Origin: Chryseobacterium rhizoplanae
Lineage (GTDB): Bacteria > Bacteroidota > Bacteroidia > Flavobacteriales > Weeksellaceae
Length of the DNA: 64,000 nucleotides
Assembly (NCBI RefSeq): GCF_900182655.1
Contig: NZ_FXTC01000006.1
Location: forward strand, 62,001-126,000
Reading direction: 5' to 3'
Both the position numbers and the translations under genes were made by a program. Each line of letters opens with the position of its first letter. Positions within the stretch are counted from its first letter, which is position 1. This document shows positions 28,003 to 37,518 of this stretch, in pieces. The notes under the pieces are model-generated. The model saw only the letters and a list, made by a program, of their open reading frames with translations, had not been told where the DNA came from and searched no databases.

Positions 28003-28010
28003 TAGCTTTG
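28003..28010 (+). promoter_or_regulatory. -7 element of the metalloprotease-SusCD operon
   Basis: TAGCTTTG matches TAnnTTTG. The -33 position (about 27979-27982) reads TATA, a poor match, as expected of a promoter that needs an activator. The element also shows that the ATG at 28059, not upstream in-frame codons, is the translation start. Confidence 0.6.
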
Positions 28011-28058
28011 CTGTTGAAACTAAGATATTTACTATTTGGAATGAATCGGACTATTTTA

Positions 28059-30626
28059 ATGAAGAATTACAGGCTGGCACTGTATTTAGGTCTTGCTATG
28101 GCCTCACCAATGGCAATAGCACAGAAAAAAGATACAGTAAAGGTCAACAAAGACAAAACGGATAAGACAGAAACTTCCTCATCAAAGAAAACAAAGAAAA
28201 TTGAAGACCTGATCAAAAAAGGAACTTATAAGAAAGGACTTTTTAATACGATACAGGTAAAAACTGATATTTATTTTGAAATTCCTGACAGCTTGATGGA
28301 ACGTCAGTTTTTGGTGGTAAACAAACTCTCTCAGGTACCCATGCAGGTGAATGAGGCAGGTTTGAACAAAGGAATGAATTATGAAAATAAGGTCATCTCT
28401 TTTCACCGTGATCCCGTAGCTAAAAAAGTATGGGTAAAAACGGTAGTTCCTAAAGTATCATCCCCAAAAAATGATGCGATTACAAAATCTGTGAAAGACA
28501 ACTTTTCAGAATCTGTAATTGAAGTCTTTGATATTGAAGCACAGAATAGTGATTCTACAGCAGTAGCTATTAAAGTCAATAAAGTTTTTGACGGAAATCA
28601 AAAGAGCTTCAATGATGTTCTGGCAAATGTAGGATTGGGAGGATCTGTGAAATCAAGTCTTTCTTACATAGAAGGAGTGAAAACTTTCCCTAAGAACCTT
28701 GTGGTAAAGTCTCAGTTGTCTACTTCTGTAAATGAAGGCGGGGTAGATCTTCCGGTAACACTAGGAGTTACTACCAATCTGGTTTTGCTTTCTAAAATAC
28801 CGATGAAACCAAGAGTTGCAGATTCAAGAGTAGGATTTTTCTCCGAAAAGCACTGGTCGTTTAATGACAATCAGCAGAAGATGGATGAAAAATTCTTCAT
28901 TACCAAATGGAATCTTGAACCGAAGGACGAAGATAAAGAAAAATATTTAAGAGGTGAGCTGGTAGAACCTAAGAAACCGATCGTTTATTATATCGATCCG
29001 GCGACACCAAAACAATGGCGTGAAAAAATCATTGCCGGAGTACATGACTGGCAGGCGGCGTTTGAGCAGGCAGGATTCAAAAATGCAGTGATTGCGAAAA
29101 TGCCGGATGAAAAAGATGAAGATTTTGATATTGATGATGTAAGATATTCTGTAATTACTTACGCCGCTTCGCCAAAGTCAAATGCAATGGGACCCTCTGT
29201 AGTAGATCCTAGAAGTGGGGAAATTATCGAAGCAGATATTATCTGGTGGCATAATGTAATGACTTCTCTTCATGACTGGATGAGAATCCAGACAGGACCT
29301 ATCGACCCGAAAGCAAGAGGAAATAAATTCAGTGATGAACATATGGGTGAGGCAATCCGTTTTGTTTCATCTCATGAGGTAGGACACACTTTCGGATTGA
29401 AGCATAATATGGGAGCATCCTTTGCCTTCCCGGTAGAATCGCTTCGTTCCAAAGAATTTACAGACAAAATGGGTGGTACGGCGCCTTCTATTATGGATTA
29501 TGCACGTTACAATTACGTAGCTCAGCCGGAAGATGGGGTTACAGCCATCACTCCGAAAATTGGTCTTTATGACAAATATGCTATTGACTGGGGTTACCGT
29601 TGGTATCCTGATGAATTTGTTGAGAAAAAAGCACTGAGAAACTTAATTGAGAAGCACGAGGATGACCCGCTGTATTTCTACGGTGAGCAGCAGAGCTATC
29701 TGGAAACAATCGATCCGCGTTCGCAGTCTGAAGATTTAGGAGATGATGCGATGAAAGCCAGTGAGTATGGGATGAAAAACCTGAAAGTGGTTGTCAACAA
29801 TCTTTTAAAATGGACGTATGAAGACGGTAAAGAATATACGGATGCCGGAAAACTGTATATGGGAGCTATCGGGCAGTGGGATCTGTATACAGGTCATGTG
29901 ATGGCAAATGTTGGAGGAATTTATCTGAATAATACGGTTTTTGGTAACAAAAAGAAAGCTTACGAAGCTGTTCCTGCTGAAATACAGACAAGAGCTGTTG
30001 ATTATCTTGTTAAAAATGCCATTAACCTTCCGGAATGGCTATTCTTTAATCCGATTACAGAAAAAACGTACCCGGTAAAAGATTCACCAATGGGACCATT
30101 CGAGCAGACGCCGTATACCATGGCAAGAGGAATGCAGTATGCGAATATCTATTCCCTGTTTATGGATGACAGATTGTTGAGATTGCTTGAAAATGAGCTG
30201 AAACATCAGATGTCTGGTTCCAAAGAAGAGATCTACACCGTTGAGAAATTATTTGATCAGGTAAGAACGGCCATTTTCAGCAAAAAAGGAAGCCTGACGA
30301 TGCTTGAAAAAATGACTCAGAAAAACTATGTAGATGCCCTGATTGTTTCGGTGAATAAATTATTTGAAAAAACAGCGGTAAAAGGATTGAAAGTCGATGA
30401 TCATCTGAACATCCCAACCATCTGTAATTTCCATGAAGATGATCACAGTCTTAGGAATATTAATTATTCATCCATGAAAAGAGTATCTGAAGTCACTACT
30501 TACAAAAGGGCGGAACTTCAAAAGGTTCTGGACTTACTGAACAGAACAAGATACAGAGGTGATGATGCTTCAAGAGCGCATTACACAGATTTAATCATTC
30601 GTATACAAGAGGCTTTAAACAAATAA
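28059..30626 (+). CDS. Zinc-dependent metzincin-like metalloprotease (DUF5117/DUF4953 type)
   Basis: 855 residues from the ATG at 28059; a signal peptide ends MAIAQ. Large N-terminal beta-rich region (DUF5118/DUF5117 type), then the catalytic domain with HEVGHTFGLKHN: zinc ligands His439, His443 and His449, catalytic Glu440. The Met-turn candidate is SIMDYARYNYV. The C-terminal 330 residues are helical. It is exported and probably degrades proteins outside the cytoplasm. It is 6 bp upstream of a SusC gene, so protease, channel and SusD form one operon, pointing to peptide uptake in the manner of RagAB. Confidence 0.9.
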   Translation: MKNYRLALYLGLAMASPMAIAQKKDTVKVNKDKTDKTETSSSKKTKKIEDLIKKGTYKKGLFNTIQVKTDIYFEIPDSLMERQFLVVNKLSQVPMQVNEAGLNKGMNYENKVISFHRDPVAKKVWVKTVVPKVSSPKNDAITKSVKDNFSESVIEVFDIEAQNSDSTAVAIKVNKVFDGNQKSFNDVLANVGLGGSVKSSLSYIEGVKTFPKNLVVKSQLSTSVNEGGVDLPVTLGVTTNLVLLSKIPMKPRVADSRVGFFSEKHWSFNDNQQKMDEKFFITKWNLEPKDEDKEKYLRGELVEPKKPIVYYIDPATPKQWREKIIAGVHDWQAAFEQAGFKNAVIAKMPDEKDEDFDIDDVRYSVITYAASPKSNAMGPSVVDPRSGEIIEADIIWWHNVMTSLHDWMRIQTGPIDPKARGNKFSDEHMGEAIRFVSSHEVGHTFGLKHNMGASFAFPVESLRSKEFTDKMGGTAPSIMDYARYNYVAQPEDGVTAITPKIGLYDKYAIDWGYRWYPDEFVEKKALRNLIEKHEDDPLYFYGEQQSYLETIDPRSQSEDLGDDAMKASEYGMKNLKVVVNNLLKWTYEDGKEYTDAGKLYMGAIGQWDLYTGHVMANVGGIYLNNTVFGNKKKAYEAVPAEIQTRAVDYLVKNAINLPEWLFFNPITEKTYPVKDSPMGPFEQTPYTMARGMQYANIYSLFMDDRLLRLLENELKHQMSGSKEEIYTVEKLFDQVRTAIFSKKGSLTMLEKMTQKNYVDALIVSVNKLFEKTAVKGLKVDDHLNIPTICNFHEDDHSLRNINYSSMKRVSEVTTYKRAELQKVLDLLNRTRYRGDDASRAHYTDLIIRIQEALNK

Positions 30627-30632
30627 ACGGCA

Positions 30633-33600
30633 ATGAAAAAAACTCTAATACTTTTACCTCTTTTGGCTGCTAATATAGCAATGGCCCAGCAAAAGAAAAC
30701 CATCACCGGGAAAATAGAAGACGGAAATACTTCTCAGGTTATTACCGGTGCATCTATAAAAATAGAGACTCAGTCTGTCTCTACAAAAACAGAATTAGAA
30801 GGAATTATTGAAAGTGTATCAGTAGGTACAGTGACTGATAAGGACGGAAAATTTATATTGGAAATTCCTGCTGATACCAAATCAGTATCAGTAAGCTACC
30901 CAGGTTACGAATCACGGGTAATTCAGTTGAATGAAGGACAGACCAATTATACAATAAGACTGACTTCTGAAGTTACAGACAAAAATAAAATCCAGGAAGT
31001 AATCATCACCGGATATCAGAAAATTGAAAAACGTAAGCAGACCTCAGCGGTTTCAACAGTCAAAATGGATAACATCAGCCAGGCTGGTGTTGCCAGTGTA
31101 GACCAGATGCTGGCAGGGCAGATTGCCGGTGTGGCAGTAACTCCTGAAACCGGTGCTCCGGGAAGTCCTGCAAAGATCAGAATCAGAGGTACAGCATCTC
31201 TTTCAGGTCCTCAGGATCCGCTATGGGTAATTGACGGTCTTCCGTTAGAAGGAAATGATGTCCCGAACTTTACTGATAAAGACAATATTGACCAGCTTCA
31301 GAATTTCTCTATCGCAGGTTTGAACCCTAACGATATTGAAGATATTACGATCCTTAAAGATGCTGCAGCAACCGCAATCTATGGGGCAAGAGCAGCCAAT
31401 GGAGTAATTTCCATCACGACTAAAAAAGGGAAAAAAGGAAGTCTGAAGCTAAACTTCTCAGCAGATACTTTTGTTACCTCACGTCCTGATTTTGGTAAGC
31501 TGAACCTTTTAAATGCCTCTGAAAAAGTAGACCTGGAACTGATGCTTGCCAAGCGTGCTGATCTTACTTACCGCGCAGATAAAGGGGAAGTGATGAGAAT
31601 CCTGACTCAGAATAGCCAGCTTGATGCTTTCAGAAACGGAGGTTTTGATGCGTTGAATTCATTTACACGCCAGCAAATCAATGGTTTAAGAAATAATAAC
31701 ACAGACTGGGGCAAACTGTTGTACAGAAATGCTATCAACAAACAATACGGATTAAGTGTTTCCGGAGGAAGTGACCGTGCAGATTACTATTTCTCCCTGG
31801 GATACTATGATGAAGAAGGAACAACTATCGGGACAGGTTTTAAACGTTATAACCTGACTTTAAAAAACAACTATAAATTAAGCGATAAGTTAAATGCAGG
31901 AATCTCTATTTTCGGAACACAGAGTGAGCGTGAATCTTTTGTAACGGATGCTGATGCTTCAATCAACCCTGTGAATTATTCAAGAAACGCCAATCCTTAC
32001 ATGAAGCCTTTCAATGCAGATGGAAGCTACAATTATGATAGAGATATGGATGGTTTTGAAGACCGTTATATTCCTTTCAACTTCCTTGAGGAAAGAGAAA
32101 ATACAAACTATACGCTGAAAAATAATTCTTTGAAAGCGATTTTAGATTTAGAATATAAAGCTTCAAAAAGTTTAAGATTCACTTCTCAGCTAGGTATTCA
32201 GTACGATGCTAATAAAACAGAAAAATTTGCAGCGGAAAATACATACTTCACCAGAAAAATGAAAGAAAATACCCGTTATTATAAAGACGGTAAATACAAT
32301 TATTTTCTTCCTGCAGGTGCTGTAAAACAAAACTGGGATAATGATTTCTTCCAATACAACTGGAAACTACAGGCGGCATACAGCACAAAGATTAATTCAA
32401 AGCATGAAATTGATTTGATGGCCGGAACAGAAATCCGTAAAACAGAAGACAACACTACCATTACCAGAGCTTTCGGATATGATCCAACCACAAGAAGAGC
32501 GACGGCAATTGTATTTCCGAATTCAAGTTTTGCAGCCGATAAGCGATATGAGACTTACCGTGAGAACCCGCCCATCGAAAATGCTTATGCTTCTATGTTT
32601 GCTACAGCATCTTATACCTACGATCAGAAATATACATTTTTCGGAAGTGTAAGATATGATGGTACGAACCTTTTCGGGGTCAATAAAAAGTATAAATATC
32701 TTCCGATCTGGGCTGTTTCAGGATCATGGCTGGTAACGAAGGAAGATTTTATGAAGAATATTTCTGCTGTATCTAACCTTAGACTGAGAGCTTCTTATGG
32801 TCTTCAGGGGAATATTGACCGTAACACTTCACCATTCTTTATTGGGGAATACAATGATGCAACAATTCTTCCAGGAATGAAAGAAGGAATCATCAACGTC
32901 ATCAGCCCGCCAAACGATAAACTGAGATGGGAAAAAACAACCAACACAAACGTTGGTCTTGATCTAGGATTATTCAACAACCGTATTAGCCTTACCGCTG
33001 ATGTTTACAGCAGAAAAGGAACAGACATGATCAGTATGAAAGAAACTCCTCTTGAAACAGGTTTCGAATATACGATGATGAACTGGGGAAGTTTAACCAA
33101 TAAAGGTTTTGAACTGGCATTATCTACAAGAAACATCAATCATGATAATTTCAAGTGGACAACTACCATCAACTTTGCTCATAACAAGAGTACCGTATTG
33201 AGCGAGCAGCCTCGTGACAACGCTTTCCTTCCTTCCAGAGAAGGTCTTCCGGTAAATGCTGTTTTTGCATTAAAAACTGCAGGAATGGACGAGCACGGAA
33301 ACCCATTGTTCTGGAAAGGGGACCAAAAAATATCAGCAGTAGAATTCTTTAAGCTATATGATGTATATGCAGATTTCCTTCCGGGACAGCTTGTAGATAC
33401 AAAACTTTCCAACGCTGAGCTGAGAAGCCTGTTTACTTACGTAGGAGACAGAGATCCGAAATTTACCGGAGGTATTATCAACACTTTTAAGGTGCATGAT
33501 TTTGATCTTACCATCTCTGCGACATTCAACCTCAAGCAGACGGTAATGAGAACACCTTCTTACCGTGGAATGGAGCTTGACAGAGGAAGAAATTATACAA

Positions 33601-33965
33601 GAGATATCTATGAAGCAGGAGGTTCGCTTCCGGGAATTACAAGTCCGGATATGGATGCTAATCCTGACGGATGGATGGCCAATAAGTGGTTTGCAGGAAA
33701 CCGTTCAAGTGCATACAATTTACTTGATATATGGGCGAAAGAGATCAGTTACATAAGAATCAGCAGTATCCGTTTAGGATATACACTTCCTAAAGAATTT
33801 ACCAACCCTATGGGGATTTCCAGTCTGAGACTGAGTGTGGAAGGACGTAACCTGTTTGTATTCAGTAACGGGTACAAAGGATATTTTGATCCGGAAACCT
33901 ACGGTAATATTTATGCACAGCCTATCACAAAATCAGTGACTGTAGGATTTAATGTTTCTTTTTAA
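30633..33965 (+). CDS. SusC/RagA-family TonB-dependent transporter with N-terminal regulatory-like domain
   Basis: 1110 residues. Signal peptide ends AMAQQ. A carboxypeptidase-regulatory-like beta-sandwich follows (about 20-110, GKIEDGNTSQVITGASIKI ... GKFILEIP), then the TonB-box-like IQEVIITGYQ, the plug with MLAGQIAGVAV, IRIRGTASL, WVIDGLPLEG and the SusC signature ITILKDAAATAIYGARAANGV, and finally the barrel ending VTVGFNVSF. The plug has a longer insertion than the first SusC in this window. It is the channel of the protease-SusCD unit. Confidence 0.95.
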   Translation: MKKTLILLPLLAANIAMAQQKKTITGKIEDGNTSQVITGASIKIETQSVSTKTELEGIIESVSVGTVTDKDGKFILEIPADTKSVSVSYPGYESRVIQLNEGQTNYTIRLTSEVTDKNKIQEVIITGYQKIEKRKQTSAVSTVKMDNISQAGVASVDQMLAGQIAGVAVTPETGAPGSPAKIRIRGTASLSGPQDPLWVIDGLPLEGNDVPNFTDKDNIDQLQNFSIAGLNPNDIEDITILKDAAATAIYGARAANGVISITTKKGKKGSLKLNFSADTFVTSRPDFGKLNLLNASEKVDLELMLAKRADLTYRADKGEVMRILTQNSQLDAFRNGGFDALNSFTRQQINGLRNNNTDWGKLLYRNAINKQYGLSVSGGSDRADYYFSLGYYDEEGTTIGTGFKRYNLTLKNNYKLSDKLNAGISIFGTQSERESFVTDADASINPVNYSRNANPYMKPFNADGSYNYDRDMDGFEDRYIPFNFLEERENTNYTLKNNSLKAILDLEYKASKSLRFTSQLGIQYDANKTEKFAAENTYFTRKMKENTRYYKDGKYNYFLPAGAVKQNWDNDFFQYNWKLQAAYSTKINSKHEIDLMAGTEIRKTEDNTTITRAFGYDPTTRRATAIVFPNSSFAADKRYETYRENPPIENAYASMFATASYTYDQKYTFFGSVRYDGTNLFGVNKKYKYLPIWAVSGSWLVTKEDFMKNISAVSNLRLRASYGLQGNIDRNTSPFFIGEYNDATILPGMKEGIINVISPPNDKLRWEKTTNTNVGLDLGLFNNRISLTADVYSRKGTDMISMKETPLETGFEYTMMNWGSLTNKGFELALSTRNINHDNFKWTTTINFAHNKSTVLSEQPRDNAFLPSREGLPVNAVFALKTAGMDEHGNPLFWKGDQKISAVEFFKLYDVYADFLPGQLVDTKLSNAELRSLFTYVGDRDPKFTGGIINTFKVHDFDLTISATFNLKQTVMRTPSYRGMELDRGRNYTRDIYEAGGSLPGITSPDMDANPDGWMANKWFAGNRSSAYNLLDIWAKEISYIRISSIRLGYTLPKEFTNPMGISSLRLSVEGRNLFVFSNGYKGYFDPETYGNIYAQPITKSVTVGFNVSF

Positions 33966-33978
33966 AACTTGAAAAAAA

Positions 33979-35298
33979 ATGAGAAAAATTACAACAATCA
34001 TAGCACTTGCTGCAATCAGCTTTATCAATATCGGATGTGACAGATTTCTGGATATTCAGCCTGAAGGAAAAATTATTCCTGCTACCACTGAAGATTACAG
34101 AAAAGTCCTTACATCTGCATATTCAAAATATCCTGTCCACAAATCTCTGGTAGCCCTTCGTACCGATGAGGTAAGTATTGATGACAATGCTGCAGATTTT
34201 ATTTCTTATCGTGAAATCGCGATGTGGAAAGATTCAAATAATGATCAGGCATCTACGGAATTCCCATGGGTAAGTTTTTATTCTGTGAACTTCTATCTGA
34301 ACCAGATCATTAATGAAGGGAGTAAAACGATGAAGGATTCACCGGAGAAAAATCAGATTTTAGCAGAAGCATATGCTTTACGTGCCTATCTGTATTTTGA
34401 TATGGTAAATTTATATGGAAAACCATACAACAATGCTACAGCTTCCACAGACAGAGGAGTTCCTATCAGCCTTGAAATTGATCTTGAGCAGGTATTGAAG
34501 CCATCTTCAGTACAGGAAGTATACAATCAGGTTCATACAGACCTTAAAAAAGCAGAAGATCTGATGGTAGAACAGAAGCAGGCTGTAGGAATGAATTATA
34601 GATTTTCAAAAACAGCATTGCTGGCTTTTGAAGCTAAAGCGGCTCTTTATGAAGGAGACTGGAATAAAGCTTTACATTTTGCAGATCAGGTACTGGCAGT
34701 AAAAGGAGATCTGGTAAATTTAAATAGCGTGAATACCCCGCCCAACCATTATGCCTCCCCGGAATCTATCATGGCGTTGGACAATACATGGGATAATTCT
34801 ATCAAAAACCTGTCTTTTGCAGCTCCTGAACTTATTTCTTCATATAATACCACTACAGACAAAAGGTTTGGCATGTATTTTGAAAAAAATGGTAGTAAGT
34901 ATAAAGTGATTAAAGGAGGAAGCTTAGAGTTCAAAGTGTCTTTCAGAACGGCAGAGCAGTACTTTATAAAAGCTGAAGCATTATTAAAGCTGAATAAACT
35001 GACTGAAGCTAAAGAGACACTTCTGAAAGTTTTAAAAAACAGATACACTCCGGATGGATATACTTCAGTTCAAAATGCAGTAAATTCAATGGATTCTACA
35101 GCTTTTATGAACTTTATCCTGGATGAAAGATTCAGAGAATTTGCTTTGGAAGGACAAAGATGGTTCGACTTAAGAAGAGCAAATCAGAAAAAAATAAGCC
35201 ACACCATCAGTGGCAAGGAATATATTCTTCAGCAGAATGATCCGCGATATACCATTGAATATCCAATGAGCGCGAAGAAGAATAACCCTAATCTATAG
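33979..35298 (+). CDS. SusD/RagB-family lipoprotein of the metalloprotease locus
   Basis: 439 residues. The lipobox is INIGC (Cys20), followed by DRFLDIQPEGKIIPATTEDYRKVL, a typical start of short SusD proteins. Helical TPR-like core with ILAEAYALRAYLYFDMVNLYG and the conserved late segment FMNFILDERFREFALEGQRWFDLRRAN. It is shorter than the first SusD, mainly in the middle. Encoded 13 bp after the SusC and ending the operon at a terminator. Confidence 0.94.
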   Translation: MRKITTIIALAAISFINIGCDRFLDIQPEGKIIPATTEDYRKVLTSAYSKYPVHKSLVALRTDEVSIDDNAADFISYREIAMWKDSNNDQASTEFPWVSFYSVNFYLNQIINEGSKTMKDSPEKNQILAEAYALRAYLYFDMVNLYGKPYNNATASTDRGVPISLEIDLEQVLKPSSVQEVYNQVHTDLKKAEDLMVEQKQAVGMNYRFSKTALLAFEAKAALYEGDWNKALHFADQVLAVKGDLVNLNSVNTPPNHYASPESIMALDNTWDNSIKNLSFAAPELISSYNTTTDKRFGMYFEKNGSKYKVIKGGSLEFKVSFRTAEQYFIKAEALLKLNKLTEAKETLLKVLKNRYTPDGYTSVQNAVNSMDSTAFMNFILDERFREFALEGQRWFDLRRANQKKISHTISGKEYILQQNDPRYTIEYPMSAKKNNPNL

Positions 35299-35325
35299 AA
35301 CTTCATATCAAATTCAATACAGATG

Positions 35326-35361
35326 AAACCGCTTGAACTTAATTGTTTCAGCGGTTTTTTT
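35326..35361 (+). terminator. Terminator of the protease-SusCD operon
   Basis: AAACCGCT (35326-35333) pairs with AGCGGTTT (35350-35357); seven T follow through 35361. Confidence 0.85.
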
Positions 35362-35362
35362 G

Positions 35363-35370
35363 TACTTTTG
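35363..35370 (+). promoter_or_regulatory. -7 element of the LytTR regulator gene
   Basis: TACTTTTG (exact TAnnTTTG) lies immediately behind the terminator. The expected transcription start falls at or within a base of the ATG at 35378, so the messenger may be leaderless. No good -33 box is visible because that position lies within the terminator. Confidence 0.45.
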
Positions 35371-35377
35371 CATCGTT

Positions 35378-36139
35378 ATGAAAATTGCCATTATAGAAGA
35401 TGAACTGCTGGCTGTGAATTATCTGAAAAATCTTTTAGATACACAGAGCATAGTCCCTGTTACAGAGACTGTTATTCTTCGTTCCAAAAAACAGGCAATT
35501 GATTTTTTTGAGAAAGATTCAGTAGATCTTATCTTTATGGATATCCATCTTGGTGACGGAATGAGTCTTGAAATTTTCGAACATGTAGAGCTTTTCACCC
35601 CGATTATTTTCATTACTGCATTTGATGAATATGCCATGAGAGTCTTCAGGCATTTTACCATTGATTACCTTCTGAAACCTTTTGAAGAAGAGGATTTGCA
35701 TAAAGCTCTGCAAAAGTTTATTTCCATACGTAACAATTTTGACCCGGAACCGGTACTGAAATCAATTTCCTCACTGCGCCAGGCAGAAGATGAGGTGATG
35801 AAACGTTTTATGGTGAGAGAAGGCAATAAGCTTAAATCAATTGACGAGCATAACACCGCGTATTTTTTTGCTTCCGGGAAATACCTTTTCCTTACTACAA
35901 AAGATCATCAGACCTATATCTATGATGATACCATTAAAGATATTATTCAGAAACTGAATCCGGAAATTTTCTTTAAAATTAACCGGAAATTTATTGTTAA
36001 TAAAAATGCAGTTACGGAAATCATCAAGCATTCAAGCCAGAAGGTAGAATTGAAACTTTCTCCTGAACCTGAAGTGAGTACAGAAGTTTTTATCAGTAAA
36101 CCTCAGATTGCTGAATGTCTTGGCTGGCTGAACAGGTAA
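35378..36139 (+). CDS. LytTR-family response regulator
   Basis: 253 residues from the ATG at 35378 (earlier in-frame codons lie inside the terminator). Receiver domain 1-120 with acidic pocket Glu7/Asp8, phosphoacceptor Asp55 in FMDIHLG and Lys in YLLKPFEEED. LytTR DNA-binding domain about 150-250 (FFASGKYLFLTTKDHQTYIYDDTIKDI, FFKINRKFIVNKNAV). Partner of the LytS-like kinase at 26347. The two flank the metalloprotease-SusCD operon, whose promoter carries a direct repeat of the kind LytTR proteins bind. Confidence 0.92.
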   Translation: MKIAIIEDELLAVNYLKNLLDTQSIVPVTETVILRSKKQAIDFFEKDSVDLIFMDIHLGDGMSLEIFEHVELFTPIIFITAFDEYAMRVFRHFTIDYLLKPFEEEDLHKALQKFISIRNNFDPEPVLKSISSLRQAEDEVMKRFMVREGNKLKSIDEHNTAYFFASGKYLFLTTKDHQTYIYDDTIKDIIQKLNPEIFFKINRKFIVNKNAVTEIIKHSSQKVELKLSPEPEVSTEVFISKPQIAECLGWLNR

Positions 36140-36240
36140 AACTGGATAGAACGCATACCTAGAAGAATCAATGAAGTTGATTCCCGCTCCCTTTAAAATT
36201 TAGCTTTAAAAATTACTTTTAACTGGTAAAGTATAACAAC

Positions 36241-36325
36241 AAAAAACCTCTAAAATAAATTAGAGGTTTTGAAGTGGTTTCTTCAGGAATATATTTTTTT
36301 CGATTACGTTGTTGACTTCTCTATT
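36241..36325 (-). pseudogene. Decayed tRNA-Phe cassette (terminator plus tRNA 3' end)
   Basis: 36241-36271 repeats the terminator hairpin ACCTCTAA/TTAGAGGT found behind both intact tRNA-Phe genes. 36275-36290 equals the last 16 bases of that tRNA with one mismatch (TGGTTTCTTCAGGAAT). The sequence then jumps to something like the tRNA leader (TTTTTTCGATTACGTTGTTG against TTTATTACTTCGTTGTT). So the tRNA body has been deleted. Confidence 0.65.
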
Positions 36326-36644
36326 TTATATTATTCCAAGTGATAAGGTTTCTTCATTTTTGCTTATACTTTTTAGGGCATGAGTTTCATAATTTCTCAT
36401 CTGATCACCTGTAATTATATTTTATCTATTGCTGATTTCCTTTTCTTTCTTACTCCTTCAAATTTTCATATATGGAATTGAGAAGTTCATCTATGTAATT
36501 TCCAATTTCATTTCAACCCTAAAGATTTTATCATTTTTTGGAGGAAGATGTTTTCTTTTATGGTTTCAATCGTAAAAGATTGTTCATTATACAGCTTTTT
36601 AAGTTTTGAATTCTCATAATCTTACAACTCTTAGATAAATGAAT
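36326..36644. other. Intergenic, no intact gene
   Basis: AT-rich, several stop codons in all frames. On the - strand near 36455-36515 a short stretch reads NEIGNYIDELLNSIYENLKE followed by a stop, which looks like the end of a lost gene. Nothing else is recognised. Confidence 0.35.
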
Positions 36645-37481
36645 TTACTGTGATATCGGATAAGCATTTATACAGTTTTCTCCCCACTCATTTCCTCCTA
36701 TATTTTTAAAATAAGCTGATGGTATAGCATTTTCCACTGTTGTATCTCCTACCACTAAATAATATCTTTTTACTGCATTGGTAGAATTCTTTAATAAGAT
36801 TACTCCTTGTAAAATACCATTTTTATTTCCTTCTGAGGGGCCTCTAAATACAGTACTGACTAATCTATTGGCTGTTGTATAAAAATCATTTGTCAGAATA
36901 TTGATACCATCTACATCATGATCAGAAAAACTGGCTTTTATTTTAAGCCACACATCTGAAGTTAATGGCGAACTGGTACTATCGTGTTGCAGAAGAAGAA
37001 TGACATCTATTTTCCAAATACCCGGGGATACATCTATATATGCTCCTGTTGTATAAAATTGTGAGTCCTGCTGAAATCTAACTTTATTACCGGTTCCGAC
37101 AGGAACAAAAGCTCCGGTAACTGTGATCAATGGATATCGTTTCCATGTTGCTGTTCCATTGGTATCGCTTGTTAAAACGTAATTATCCTGTTGGTTGCCA
37201 TCAGCAAGTTTGAAGCCGGTCGTTGGGGAGGCCAGTGTACCTCCTGTCTGAATTTCAAATTTTTGTGTAGGGAGTGTAGTTCCTATACCTAAATTTCCCG
37301 TAGAGGTAACTGCAACATCATTGAGTTGTTGTGAGATAGAAGGTGCTCCAGCAGAAGGGTTGTCCTTTCCTCCGTCAATATGGAATGTGGCTTGAGGATT
37401 ACCTGTATTAATGGCTATCTGGCCCATTGATTTTGTACTGAAAAGCAAAAATAGTATAAAAAAAAGAGCAAAATTTTTCAC
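36645..37481 (-). CDS. Secreted GINT-type surface protein, paralogue A
   Basis: 278 residues with a signal peptide ending SMGQ. The mature protein starts IAINTGNPQATFHIDGG, then has NLGIGTTLPTQKFEIQTGG, the kind of short beta-repeat also seen in tail-fibre and S74-type proteins. The C-terminal half is a beta-rich domain ending WGENCINAYPISQ. About two thirds of positions match the protein at 39186-40031. No peptidase S74 catalytic domain is visible. It follows the phosphatase-like gene (37 bp) on the same strand. Likely exported to the cell surface; function unknown. Confidence 0.8.
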   Translation of the reverse strand: MKNFALFFILFLLFSTKSMGQIAINTGNPQATFHIDGGKDNPSAGAPSISQQLNDVAVTSTGNLGIGTTLPTQKFEIQTGGTLASPTTGFKLADGNQQDNYVLTSDTNGTATWKRYPLITVTGAFVPVGTGNKVRFQQDSQFYTTGAYIDVSPGIWKIDVILLLQHDSTSSPLTSDVWLKIKASFSDHDVDGINILTNDFYTTANRLVSTVFRGPSEGNKNGILQGVILLKNSTNAVKRYYLVVGDTTVENAIPSAYFKNIGGNEWGENCINAYPISQ

Positions 37482-37518
37482 TGTAAAATTTGTGTTTTTA
37501 AATTGAAATAAGAAAAGA

